From the NCBI GenBank assembly GCA_023078685.1, contig JALGAS010000012.1, positions 248,001 through 312,000 on the forward strand: DNA of 64,000 nt. Direction: 5' to 3'. This DNA comes from Neopestalotiopsis rosae (lineage: Eukaryota > Ascomycota > Sordariomycetes > Amphisphaeriales > Sporocadaceae). Made by a program: the position numbers and the translations under genes. The notes below the pieces were generated by a model. It did not search any database and was not told the origin of the DNA. It saw only the letters and a program-made list of their open reading frames with translations. Below are positions 1 to 11,826 of the stretch, one piece after another; the first letter of the stretch is position 1, and every line of letters begins with the position of its first letter.

Positions 1-203
1 TCAGCTTATCACTATATCAGACCAAATTTGAATCACTTATATACCACTAGGCATTAACGGCAATACGAATTCAACTAATGATTGTTCACATGCTTCTATA
101 CAAACTCACTTGACAATGCTACAAGCATCATCGGGTATGGACTATCGCTCTAAATATGTACATGAAAAAGGTGTCAATGCCTCAACAAATCGTTGAAATG
201 CAT

Positions 204-1894
204 TTACTCGTAAGCCAAGATCTTGGCAACAGCTGCCTCGGCAGCGACCATGACGGTAGCCTGGAGGTTACCGGTGGGCAGGTCAGGGTGCATGCTAGCA
301 TCGGTGATGAACTAGAGAGATTGTCAGTAACTGAATCATTCAAGTGAAATACATGAAAGGGAGTGCTTACCAAGTTGTCCATTCCGTACACCTTGGCGTT
401 GGTGTCAACAACAGCAGTACCGTTCTTGCGGCCGTCGTCGGTGCCCATCTTGGCGGTGCCGACAAAGTGGTCGCCAATGGTGAGGGTGTCGTAGATGGCG
501 CTGACGTTGGTGGCCGAGAGGAGGGTCAGGCCGGTGCCGGGCGCGGTGATGGCGTCGACCATGGACTGGATGAACATCTTGGCGGCCTGCTGGTCGCCGG
601 CCGTCTGCATGTAAGGGTTCGACGTGACAATGGTGTTGCCCTCGGTGTCGATGCCCAGCGAGCCCGACGAGGTGAGGCCGTGGGTCATGTACGAGGTGAT
701 GGTGAAGACGCCCTCGCCGGTCGGGGCGCACGAGCCCTGGTAGTAGCGGGTGATGTTGTCGGCGCCGACGTTGGAGGTGAAGAAGATGGCGCGGTGCTTG
801 CCCTCGGTGAGGAGGCCCGAGTTGGTGGTCTCGTAGGGCTCGACTGAAGCGTCGGTGCCGTTGAGAATGGCGTCAAAGTCGGCCATGCCAAAGGTGCCGT
901 TGGTCTGGACCTTGATGGCAAAGATGGGGTGGTCCATGAGGGTGCCGCCAACGGGCAGGTCAAGCCACTGGTCCTGGGGAGGAAGAGTCGAGACGTTGCT
1001 GGCAGAAACGTTCATGAGCTGGGCCTCGGGACCGATTCCAGAGTTGTAAAGAATGCGAGGGGTGGACAAGGCACCGGCAGACAGGACAACTCGTCCACCC
1101 TCGGCAAGTCCAATGGTCTGGCGTGTGCCGTTGGTAGTCTCGACCTCGACACCAGTCACCTGAGAGCCGGATCGCACGAGTCCGATAACCTTGGTGCCGA
1201 GCTGCAGGGTAAAGTTGTCGAGTTCCTCAGCCAGAGGTAGGTAAGTGCGGACGGGGCCAGCACGCATGCCGTCCTTGATGTTCCAGGCAGGGTAACTGTA
1301 GACCTCGAACTTTTCATCGGGCTGCTCGCTCATGTCGACAGATGTCCAGCCAAGGTTGTCGAAAAAGTTGGACAGGATCGAGTACAATTCTTGGTCGTAT
1401 CGCTGGCCGTCGGCAGAGGGCAATGTCGTTCCCGGGTTGCGCTCGTACAGTCTCTCGGCGGCGGCAGAGACGCCGTCCCAGTTCCAACCCTTGGGCCATT
1501 TCTCAAAGTCGTGAGCGGGAGGGTGGACAAAGACCATGTAGTTGACGGTAACACCACCTCCCAGGACGCAAGCAGCGTAGTTTGGCACGTCGGTGCAAAT
1601 GTACTCGGTCCATACATCGAGACCACCAATGTCGGCGGACAGACCGGGAAGATCAATCTCGGTCAAGGTGTCGTTCCAGCTGAGAGTGTGGTTGGAACCG
1701 GTGGCGGCGGTCGGTCCGTTTCCACGCTCAATCAACAAGACCTTCTTTCCAGCCTCGGCGACTCTCTCAGCAGTGATGATACCCGCTGGGCCTCCTCCGA
1801 CGACAATGTAGTCATAAACCTCCTGGCAAGTGGCCGATACACCGAGGGCCAAGCCCAGGGCAGCTGTGAATCCTTTCAATAATGAGCGTCCCAT
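204..1894 (-). CDS. Secreted GMC oxidoreductase, cellobiose dehydrogenase flavodomain-like
   Basis: Exons (minus strand) are 371..1894 and 204..311, giving 543 aa; the 59-nt intron is GT-AG and phase 0. The start at 1894 begins a typical signal peptide (about residues 1-21); an in-frame extension to 1936 has no ATG. The FAD-binding GGGPAG motif lies at residues 33-38, followed by the ribose-binding Glu in LLIERG. The catalytic pair of the family is present: His476 (DHFVGTAKMG) and Asn523 (LPTGN). The whole chain reads like the dehydrogenase domain of fungal cellobiose dehydrogenase, which oxidises cello-oligosaccharides. There is no N-terminal haem domain, and a TATA-like element about 75 bp upstream leaves no room for one. 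The second exon restores the conserved C-terminal block that the open frame alone loses. The substrate is uncertain; an aryl-alcohol or other sugar oxidase/dehydrogenase is possible. Confidence 0.85.
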
Positions 1895-1967
1895 TTTCAA
1901 CGATTGTATGATTGTTGCGTCTACCGGAAAGAGCACCGAATTCCCGATGCAGTTGCGGCCCTGTACA

Positions 1968-1978
1968 TTATATAAAAC
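1968..1978 (-). promoter_or_regulatory. TATA-like element before the GMC gene
   Basis: An AT-rich TTATATAA-type element lies about 75 bp upstream of the GMC start codon. Its position fits a core promoter element; this is inference from sequence and distance only. Confidence 0.35.
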
Positions 1979-2621
1979 TCGAGCCTCGAATCCATGGCGA
2001 CTACAAAGTACATGCGAGTCATTTCTTCAACTCCCATCAAGATCTTGGATTTCTGCTCGATTCGATAATGATGATTTACATAAGCCTGACAAACACTCAT
2101 ATTCAGTACCCAAGTGGTACTGCTCCTAGTGGGACCCCCCGGGATGCCCGGTTTTCATTTCATATTGGGAGTATACCTCCTACTACTTATGTAAAACCTC
2201 CGCGATGTTTGCTCCACTTTACAAGCAAGATTTTCTGGAATGCTGCCGGTGCATGACACGAGGCAGAGATGGGCGCTTTTTAGGTTCCGTCGTCATGGTT
2301 ATCAGATCAAATTTATCGGACGGCAATGCATGGGCTTTATCAATGAACTTGTCTGCCCATGACATCATTTAGAGAATTGTTTTGTTTCGCTAGAGTAGCA
2401 TTGTTCATTTTTGACTTTATGCTCGCAGTGCTGTAATATGTATGCTTGGCATGTCGACCAGGTTCTCCATGCAGTGAAAGAAAAAGAATGGGGCAATTTT
2501 ACCCAAGGGCTTGGATATGGATCACTTAAAAAAAGCCTCGCCGAGACCCGATCACCCACGAGAGGCGCTGCGGGATGGAACGTAGCTTGAGTTTATTCCG
2601 CAGCACGGATTTATGACTAAG

Positions 2622-2648
2622 GGATGACTTGGATGACTTGGATGATTT
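2622..2648. repeat. Short tandem repeat, three 9-nt units
   Basis: The unit GGATGACTT occurs twice exactly, then once as GGATGATTT, in non-coding sequence. Confidence 0.7.
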
Positions 2649-3277
2649 GAAAGATTTGGCAGCAAAATTTCATTACCGGGTGGATCGCTGTGAGTGTGCC
2701 GTGCGTTCCTCTCGTGCCTTGCGGTGCCTTGCATCTTCGGCATTTGTCCTCAATCTTTTCCTCTTCAGGCCTGTCAAGCCGAGAACCGCAACGGTTATCG
2801 ATAGTCTAGGCCTTGGCTGATAGCATCATCATCACCGCGGCGGCGCTATATAGCTGGGCAGTGCCCACTGGAAACTTCCCGCGCGCGTACGCTAAGATCA
2901 TGCAGCGGTTTTTGCCCTCCGAACAACGGATGTTTCGCGCCGTACCGACGTTGCCGTAATCTTGGTCTCGTGTATCGGTCTCTTGCCTACTTAGATTTGG
3001 TGTGCCAGGATAATGAAAGGGGTCCAATCCAACGGTGTGATTGTGGAAAAAGATTCTTCCTGAGTATGGTGCAAGTTGGATTTGTCATGTCCAGTTTGTA
3101 GAGATGTGGAGGCACGATCAAACAAGAAGCGATTAACAAACGAGCTATATTATGGAAATGGCAACTATCCCATGCAGAACACCACGTGTGCCGGTTCGAT
3201 CAAGTTCACAATTGTATCAGACTTGAACTTGATTCCAAGTCGGAAATTCCAACTCAACCTGCTGGTGTGCAAACCTG

Positions 3278-4445
3278 CTAGGATCCCAGCGGTCCAGGGC
3301 CTAGAGGTCCGGCCGAGAACATCTTATAAGCATTGGCAAAGTCAGGGCTCTGCACATCCAGCGGGGCTTCAACTCCGTCGGGATGCAGAAAGACTATTGC
3401 ACACATTAGTATAAACGGCGAGGCTCAAAGCAGCGTCAATGACCGTATCAATCTTACCTACACCCCAAAGGGCATCAACACTTCCATCTTTAGTTGCAAA
3501 TGTCGTTGAGCAGACGTTGTGCGTAGTCTTTTCCTCGCCGCCACAATGCGCCGGCTCGACATAGCGCCCATTGGTCTGCGCCTCATGGTAATTCCTCTCC
3601 GTCACTGTCCCGCATGTGCTGCGCATCTTGGGGAAAAAGACCCATTTACTTGCAAAGTCTGGGCTGCCGACGGGATCACGTTCAACCGTCTTGACTTTGG
3701 TATCGGATTTGGTCCCTGGAGACGATTGTTAGTAAAGGCGGACAAAGTAATATCTAGGAAGAGAGACAAGTACACTGGAAGCTAGCACCGCCGCCAATGG
3801 CCGATTCGTAGGATGCTTCCAGCCCAATCGAGAAGCCATACGACACTGTAGTCTCTTCGCCTGTACTGATGGTAAGGCCCCTACTGCCTTTTTGCTGCAG
3901 TTCGCCGAATTTACCGGGGGCAGTCTATCGAACGTTTATATGTCAGTCTTTACTCCCTCTAATTGGCATGCGAGCCATATCAAGAGGAGAATGGCAGGCA
4001 TCACGATCTGGCCATGGCCATGTCCTAACCATACTGCCCAAGACAAACCTATGTTGAGAGGGAAAGGGGCCTGTTATTGCTTACCTCCCAACGACCTATC
4101 CAGCCACTTCGTCTGACCTCGCAGTCTATCGAGGAATGTGTTAGCAGGCCGTTGTAAACTTTTCGGAATTGAGACCGGAAATTAATATGGTAGATACTTA
4201 CAGACCTTACATCTATTTGATGCTGTCAACATGTCCTTTGTTCCACATCTCTGGCCGTTATCCTGAAGAACGTGGCCAGCGGGTTTCGGACAGTCATATC
4301 GGTCTTTGGCAGTGAAATCGTCCACACAAACATCTGGATTGTCCCGAATTGCGAGCGGGGGAAGATTCGCATCAGGGACGAGCTGTGGTAGACTCAATGC
4401 GGACCCGATAGCGCTGAATGCGAGCAAAACTCGATTGAAGTGCAT
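3278..4445 (-). CDS. Secreted cysteine-containing protein of unknown function
   Basis: I assembled five exons on the minus strand: 4202..4445, 4085..4125, 3774..3924, 3458..3715 and 3278..3393, giving 269 aa. All four introns (76, 160, 58 and 64 nt) are GT-AG. Introns 1 and 3 carry clear branch points (CTAAC type), and the frame stays open throughout. Residues 1-18 form a signal peptide (MHFNRVLLAFSAIGSALS). The mature protein has scattered cysteines, including VCVDD, RCGTKD, KVYCEVRR, STCGTV, AHCGG and NVCS. Residues about 110-145 are a Ser/Thr/Gly-rich stretch of alternating polar and apolar residues, which suggests an amphipathic beta-hairpin. I do not recognise the family with certainty. 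It resembles a type of fungal secreted protein seen across ascomycetes, and an effector or cell-surface role is only a guess. Exon 2 is just 41 nt, so its borders are the weakest part of the model. Confidence 0.7.
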
Positions 4446-5941
4446 CTTGAGTGATTAAGATGGTCAAGTATGCTCAGGGATAGAAGTAGCTGGCTTGTAA
4501 GAATAACCAATTTGTGAAGAATATTTTCTGCTCATTTCGTGATACTTTCCGCCTTTTATATTCATCGTAACCGCTCCTTATCATTGAGAAATATCAGGCC
4601 ATCTGAAGAGTGCGCTGGGGCCGATGATATGAGAATGAAACGGATTTCGCACATGATCCCTTGGTATTCCCAAAGACCAGCATATCGACGCCACAGTAGA
4701 GAAGATCTGGATTTGGGCACCAATTACAATCGTCTGCTCTCCACCAAATGTAACTTTCAACAAGATGAAATCGCGGCAAAACCTGCGACCAAGCCCATAA
4801 TAACGACGTCAGAACTCATGAAGCATCATCTGATGCGATGCCACAAGGAAGGCCAAGAGTAGAGGCTTGGGCGAGGCGCATCCTACAGAATCCAAGGTAT
4901 GCTAACTCTTAGACGGTGTGAATTGCCTGTGCATGTCGAGGTAATCAGATCAATTTGTGTCGAGACTATAAGAATAGCCGCAGCTCTTGACATTCGCATG
5001 GCTTTATGGGGTGATCTCGAGTGGAGGAATATTCACCGTCATTTGCCAATAAACCAAACAAATTGAATGCTTCGAGTACGATAGATCTTGAGTTATTGTC
5101 TCTAGTCTTTGTCAACTTGTTGGCGGGTCTGGTTGGCTACAAATCAATTTCAAGATTCCAGCGACACCGCTAATACCAGCCGCAAATGAGTCAAAACATC
5201 AAAATCTGCTCCCTCTTGTGATTCAAACCTCACTCAAAACCACCCCCATCAGATCCCGAATGACATGCGCCAAGTACATGCAGGAGAAGTGGCGCACAGT
5301 ATATTGTGCTCAATCATATCATGCATTTCGCCTCTCATGATAAGTCAGGACATTATTCCGCCATAGTCTTGGCGTATGCAAAAACGACTTACTACCGTCA
5401 CAAATCTATAGACTGATGCCATTTTTTATGCATTGTCATTTCAATAGAATTGAAAAAACCTCCTCGATGTCACCTTTCGTGATCCATCTTGCTACCGGAC
5501 CGGTCCATTAGCCAAGTTCATGTCACTGACCTTAATTCCAAAGTCTCACTGAATGTAGGGAAGGGAATAGGTATCAATAACTTGTATGTGACTGTAATCA
5601 TCGTAAGATTGATTATCCGAAGCCTCAAAAGGTAATGTTCAGTATGCAAAATTCGTAAAGACGCCTTCAGTCCTTACAGTGTGAAAAGTGCTACAATTAA
5701 CTGATTTGCCTTATTCAGTCACCTATGCGTCCTGAGAAATAGCGTTACATCGGGGAGTTCGCACAGTGTCTCTTTCCGTAAACACCATGATCGGCTGCAT
5801 GATTTCAGGCTTCAGCTCTGCCAGCGCATCCTTCAAAACTTCAGCCGCACCTATACCCTTGCTCAAGGTCTGTGTTGTCAAACACACAGCCAAAGGCTGT
5901 TCGCAAGTGCATAATAATGAGCCTTGGAGTTTTTAAGAGCC
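4446..5941. other. Intergenic, AT-rich, no gene seen
   Basis: About 1.5 kb between two divergently oriented genes. No open frame shows family similarity or convincing exon structure; it presumably holds both promoters. Confidence 0.5.
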
Positions 5942-7830
5942 ATGAATAATACCAAGCCTACAGCTCCAGACCCCTGTGTCACAGAGCCTTGCGAGATTGA
6001 TTACTCCTCGCCATACGCAGTCATGAAAGAGTTGACGGACGCCGACTTTACCTCTGTCCCACTGGACGAACCCGCATTCTTTGAAGTTGCAACGAATGAC
6101 AAGGTGAGTGGCGACAGATTCCTTTCCCCGCAAGGATCGCAACACTGACCTATCATTACCAGGGTGAACCTGTTTCGCGACATGGCTCAATCAATTGGTC
6201 TGATTTTGAAAGCTTTCTTGATCTCAAGGCAAGTTCAATCATGATACTTAGCGATAACAGTATTCTAAGACAAACAGGATACGCATGAGTTTTCAGAATT
6301 GTCGGAAGCCGTCAAAGGCCACCGACCTTCTCTTCGACTTATGTATGGACTGTGACTTGCTTGGCCCTTCCATTACTGATCATTGAAGCAACGTACCGCT
6401 GGGAAAGTCATGGAACAAACTGAACATGAGTCGGGACAATTGGGATATCTTGCAGGCAAAATTCGAGCTTCACGAGTCGACCGTCTATACTTTTTCCGAT
6501 TTGACGGGCGCTTTTGCGTTTTATCCTTATAAGACAGCCGATGGCTCCCGTGCAATTGAGCGCATCAGTACAATCCCCAAGCACCAAGTGACAGTGCACA
6601 GGGTCCCACTAACATCTCATAGAACTCGTCATAAAGGTGGCCAACAAGATCACAATTGGATATGAGGCTCTATCGCTAGTATTCGACCTCAAGACATTAG
6701 CCGTGCGGGCCTTGCTTCACGGCACCATGCCTCCGCAATGGAATGAGTTTGTCCGACTGCTGTCCAGCTCGCTGCACCTGTGCGCTCATCCCTTGCTGCT
6801 TCCCGTCCTCGTCTTGGCAGGCTACCGCAGAAACACAGAGCGCTACCGTGCCCACATTGACAAGTCGATTCTGGCACTGGAACAAGAGACGGGATTCGGC
6901 GCGTCCGGCTTTCTGGTCACGGCATACAATACCGGCTCGGGGCGGCGAGATTTCCACATTGAATCGGCCCTGGTGCGGCTCCAGTCACAGCAGACCGAGC
7001 TCTCCAACCTGGCCAATGTCTCTCGGTATAGTGAAAGTCTGGCCGCTTTCCTCAAGGACGCAAACAACCGCCTCAACGCATCCCTGCGATGGGAAGATCA
7101 CGCCGTGGTCATGAAAGCAGAGGACGGGGTCGTGCACATGCTTGAACTGGTGACAAGCCAAGCAAAGACGTGTACGAGCGTGGCTCAGGCGCTCAAGGAA
7201 CGAGTGCAGAGTCAGACCAATCTGGTATATTTGGGCACTGGGGTCAAGGCCACGACCTGACAGCTAACATTCCGTCTAGATCTTTAGCTTGATATCGTCC
7301 GAGGAAAATCGAATCAGCCGTCATGTGGCTGAGGAAAGCGCCAAGGTCGCCATTTCGAGCAAGCGGGATAGTATGGCCATGAAGACTGTTGCAGTTCTCA
7401 CCATGATCTTCTTGCCTGGAACATTTGTAGCAGTAAGTACCGTGTCTTGATGAACAAAGACCACACGCTAATGTGAGTGCAGGCATTTTTGAGCATGCCG
7501 CTTTTCGACTGGAATGCCGACACTGGAGCATACCCTTCTTCGACTCCCTTCCAGTGGATATACTGGGCCATCACTCTACCATTGACAATTATACTCATGA
7601 TTGGTTGGCGAGCATGGTGGGCTATCGAGGAGAAATCGTGGAGATTGGAGCTCGAACAAGCTGAGATGGAAAATCGGCAGAAATTATCGGATCGGCCAAG
7701 TAATGGGCGAGTAAGCATAGAGACGTCTGGGCATTCTGACATCTCAAGAGACACTGTAATGTCTGGCGAGTCGCGGTTGGTACGATGGCGGGATCTTCGC
7801 CTGCGCAATCTCATTGCTCGTGGTCGTTGA
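5942..7830 (+). CDS. CorA-like divalent metal ion transporter family protein
   Basis: Seven exons join in frame: 5942..6103, 6163..6228, 6278..6342, 6389..6549, 6623..7224, 7280..7432 and 7483..7830, giving 518 aa. Intron 2 uses a GC-AG pair (GCAAGT donor); the rest are GT-AG. The C-terminal third has the architecture of fungal CorA-like proteins. A long charged helical region leads into TM1 at about residues 387-407 (MKTVAVLTMIFLPGTFVA), then the short loop SMPLFDW, TM2 at about 427-447, and a cytosolic tail. The GMN signature of true CorA Mg2+ channels is not visible in the loop, as is common in this fungal branch, so ion transport is not assured. The N-terminal 300 residues carry no domain I recognise. 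The ATG at 5942 is the first in frame; an upstream exon cannot be excluded. Confidence 0.8.
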
Positions 7831-8645
7831 AGCAAATCTCGCAATATCACATGATGTTCTTCTTCTGTCACTAACGTTAAGTGGCTGCAATCAAGAAAAT
7901 CGTGCCTAACATATACAAATGCAAACAAAGCTCTCCAGCGTGGCGGGTTATGGATCGTACAAAATTCAAGTCTAGCATACCCTGACCGCACTCTTATATC
8001 TTTGGACTTTTCTTCGGTTTTCCGGAATCTAGCCTCATATGTAGAGCTTATACAAAGAGTGCCGTGAGGAAAAGATTGGATAGATGTATTATCCGTCATC
8101 CCACCACCATGGGCAATATGTCCACGATTCGTCATGAGTATAAACTGTGGGTAGTATACACTAATCATACAAAAGAAACGACATTTTCCTCAGGGTCAAC
8201 CCGCAAGTGAACCATTTGGTACGTCTTTTGTTTGCGTCACGGAGTTGAAATCATGGAAAGTCTGCTTCATATGATTGAATTGCCACTGTATTGAAATATG
8301 AACTTTTCGTATAGTGTACCTAGATAGGTATCTTGGAACTTCTTAGGCCAAGCCGAAAACTCCCCAGGGAATATTCAAGCTTTTCATATGCCTGTCCTGC
8401 TCTCAAATTCATCGTTTGATCCCGCTCTCGATAATCTAGACAAGGTCAGTCCATGGTCCTAATCAAGGGACTTGAGCGCTGTTCACCTTCCATCTTAGAC
8501 TTCGTCTTGCTCATTGATATCATCATCATGATGCTCGGCCTCGGTTGGGCCGGGGCGGGGGTGATATTGGCGTGCTGCTCGCGTGGAGCCCCATGTGCTG
8601 GGGACGCCGTTGTGGTAAAAAAGGACATCCATTGCAATGCCCTCT
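7831..8645. other. Convergent intergenic region
   Basis: 3' flanks of the CorA-like gene and of RLI1, which end tail to tail. Open frames here do not show family similarity. No terminator-like structure was identified. Confidence 0.5.
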
Positions 8646-10695
8646 TTAGCTGCTCTTGGCTGCGTCCTCCAAGAAGAAGTAGTTGCCGCTCAACTTCTGC
8701 TCCTGGTCAAGCTGAGAATCCAGCTTGTTGATACGAGGACGGTAGTTCTGAGTGTCACGACGGAAAGTGACATCCAGGGCCTTCAAGAACTTGTTGCAGC
8801 CAGTAAGGAGGGACTCGGGCTTGTTGGCGTGGGCGTCGATACCGGGCTTACCGTCGAAGACAATGACACGGTCGGCGAGATAGGTGGACATGATGAAATC
8901 GTGCTCGACAACGAAAGCAGTCTTCTTGGTGTTCATGATCCATCGCTTAATGACCTTGGAGGCAACAATACGCTGCTCAGAGTCGAGGTAGGCACTGGGC
9001 TCGTCAATGACGTAGACATCGGCAGGCTTTCCGAGGGCCAGGACAATGGCGACACGCTGAAGTTCACCACCGGACAAGTTCTTGACGTCCTGGTCAATGA
9101 AGCTGTCGAGCTGCAGAGGCTTGACAACCTCGGTCTGGAACTGAGGCAGGAGGAAGGCGGTGCGGATCTTCTTGAAGAAGAGCTGGCGGACGGTTCCCTC
9201 AAACTTGGGGTTGATGGTCTGGGGCTTCATGGAGATGGACATCTCGGGCATCTTGGCGCTGCCATCGGGCTTGAGAGCACCTGCCAGCATCTTACAGAAG
9301 GTGGTCTTTCCGGTACCGTTCTCACCAAACATAACGATGATTTCAGAGTCGGTAAAATCACCAGCGTCAATCTTCAGGTGGAAATCACCCTGGGTCTTCT
9401 CCATGGTGGGGTACTTGAAGGCGCGCGACTTCTCGTTCATGTACTCATCTGCGGTTTCCACCATCTTGAAGGTCAAGGACTCTTCACGGAAACGCAAGTT
9501 CTCGGTGGGAATGTAACCGTCGAGGAAAATGTTGATACCTTCACGGACGGAGTAGGGAAGGGTGACGACACCGTAGACACCAGGCTTTCCGTAAAGAACG
9601 CACACGAAATCACTGATGTAGTCAAGAACAGACAAATCGTGCTCAACAACAATGATGTAGTTGTCGTCGCGGACAAGAGATCGGATCATGGCAGCAGCCT
9701 TCAATCTTTGCTTGATATCAAGGAAAGAACTGGGCTCGTCAAAGAGGTAAATGTCCTTCTTCTGGACACAGACGAGACCAAGAGCGAAACGTTGCAACTC
9801 ACCACCGGACAAGTGGGTAATGTCACGGTCGTAAATGTGTCTCAGCTCCAAAATGTCGAGGACGGCATCGAGGTTGCCCATGGCAGCATCGGCCTGCTTG
9901 TCAAAGATGGCGCGGACGGTGCGCTCAGCGCCACGGAAGGCCTTGGGGATCTGGTCGACATATTGAGGCTTGACAACGGCGTGAAGGTCATCTTCGAGAA
10001 GCTTGGTGAAGTAGCTCTGCAACTCAGAACCACGGAAATAACGGATGACGTCGGCCCAATCGGGGGCATCTTCTCCCAGGCGGCCCAAGTTGGGCTTGAG
10101 CTTACCGGCGAGGACCTTGAGGGCGGTACTCTTTCCGATACCGTTGGTTCCTACGAGACCGAGAACCTGACCGGGACGGGGGGTGGGCAGACTGGTATGT
10201 ACAGTCAGCCAAGGTCTAGATGTGAGACATGAAGTTCATATAGCTTACCGGTGAAGCTTGAAGGTGTTGGGACCGTATCGGTGAGTGACCATGGAATCCA
10301 AGTTGGTCGGCAGGTTGATAATGTTGATGGCACCAAAGGGGCACTTCTTGGGACAGATACCGCAACCAACACATCTAGAGGCATGATATTGTTAGTGACC
10401 CATATATCTCAGGCACGGTGGGGTTGGGCGAGAGGTCAGCATGTGGAAGACGACTTACAGCGACTCGGAAATGAAAGCCAGAGACGAAGCCGGAGTGACC
10501 TCAATACACAGCTTTCCACTGCGGACGACGGGGCAGGACTTGCGACATTCCTGCTTACACTTCTTGGGCTTGCACTTGTCAGTGCTGACAATGGCGACAC
10601 TATTGACGAGCGGTTAGTGGACATTTGCGCAGATTATCTCCCCGAGTATTTCCTCGCTCATCGCTGGGTTCGTACCGAGTAAGTTTGTCGGCCAT
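8646..10695 (-). CDS. RLI1: Rli1/ABCE1 ribosome-recycling iron-sulfur ABC ATPase
   Basis: Exons are 10676..10695, 10459..10599, 10249..10374 and 8646..10191, giving 610 aa, almost the length of yeast Rli1. The first exon encodes only MADKLTR. The N-terminus holds two 4Fe-4S clusters: Cys-rich [16 protein letters not shown] at about residues 15-30 and [12 protein letters not shown] at 55-66. ABC domain 1 has Walker [10 protein letters not shown] (residues 110-118) and signature LSGGELQR. Domain 2 has Walker [10 protein letters not shown] and a second LSGGELQR, with Walker B followed by EPSSFLD and EPSAYLD. The protein splits post-termination 80S ribosomes together with eRF1 and also acts in initiation and 40S export. 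It is essential and highly conserved, so the exon joins are secure. All three introns lie in the 5' 500 nt, as is common in fungal housekeeping genes. Confidence 0.98.
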
Positions 10696-11826
10696 GGTGA
10701 AGAGTGGCGATGGGATTAGGCTCGAGTCGAAGAGGGTCGGTCGTATGTGAAGTCGGTCGCTGTCACCAAGTTGTGTCGGTCCTCTTGCTTGGGAGTGTCC
10801 CGGAGACTGTACGAGCAATGCTGGAAAATTTTCGAGCAGACTCGAAGGGGGGAAGATGTCGTCGCAGATCAACTGGCAGTTTCGGGGAACGACGATCAGT
10901 GGTTTGGTTCAGGCCACGAGCTGCTAAAACTGGTGCTTGACCCCTCCATCTCGAGCCCCGCTCCCTTCACCTTTGTGCCAGTCTGCCCAGTTTCTAGAGC
11001 CCTAGCACTAGGTTTGGGCGCACTGAAAATTCGGATTCCCACATTTACTTGCAGGGCGCAGGCCAAGAGATGAATAATAGACCCTAATTGATTCGTCAAG
11101 CCACATATGAGCCACATATTGACGTAGTTGTCCCCTGTCGAGGTGCATGCTTGGAGAGCATAATTCCACCAAAATGCACAAATTAAGAAATACCATTTGA
11201 AGATGCATACGTGCATAACTAGCAGTCATTCTCAGAAACGGTCAGCACTTGTCACTAAGAAACCAATTGCTACCACTGGTGCCATTGCCCGATTGTCCAG
11301 TCATTACTAGCGGTCATGGAGAATATGGAGGTCAATTTCGAATGACCAAACTCCTCTCCAAGATCCAATATTTCTCTCAACAGCCAACGAGATTAACCCC
11401 GCTACCAATTACGCATCGAAGTCCAGCGGAGCGCTAGAGATCAGCCACTAGCACTAGCACCAGTCACATCCCAGCGACCTACGTGGTATAAGGCCGTCTA
11501 TACCCCTCCCGCACATAATAGCAAACCAATCAAATGTTGTGATATTTAATCTCTATACTTGATGGGTTGACTCTCCCCTTGAGCTGGTCCTTGATCTCAT
11601 CTCACTTGCTCAAGTGTACGATTTCACATGGCTTCTTTCATACAAAGCGACAACAACGCGTAACAGACACAAAAGTGCGGCAACCACACGTCGACAGCTG
11701 CCCAAGTGGTTCGTTAGCTTTGATGTTCTTCTTTGATCCTGTTCTTGGCACCGGTGTTGAAACCACTACCGCCGGACACAAAGAGACTCTGGGCAAGAAT
11801 GGACGTCACCACTCTTCAATTGCTGA
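10696..11826. other. Intergenic, RLI1 upstream region
   Basis: About 1.1 kb between RLI1 and the BTB gene. It should contain the RLI1 promoter. Open frames are short and random-looking; nothing else is recognisable. Confidence 0.5.

Larger units (their letters stand above)
1895..3277. other. Intergenic, no gene seen
   Basis: The 5' flank of the GMC gene and 3' flank of the next gene. Open frames here lack codon structure and family similarity. A three-copy 9-nt tandem repeat is listed separately; otherwise nothing is recognisable. Confidence 0.5.

Noticed and set aside
344..847. Plus-strand frame of 167 codons at the window start
   Set aside because: Antisense to the GMC oxidoreductase exon, with Val/Gly/Asp-rich shadow composition.
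4182..4445. A single-exon 87-residue secreted peptide
   Set aside because: Its last residues run through a clear GTAAGT donor; joining four more exons in frame gives a much better 269-aa model.
7398..8168. Minus-strand frame of 256 codons after the CorA-like gene
   Set aside because: Half of it overlaps conserved CorA-like exons in antisense; the rest has no protein-like pattern.
8637..10232. A 531-codon plus-strand open frame opposite RLI1
   Set aside because: It is the antisense shadow of the highly conserved RLI1 exon 4; its composition (Leu/Val/Gly-rich repeats) follows from codon usage on the other strand.
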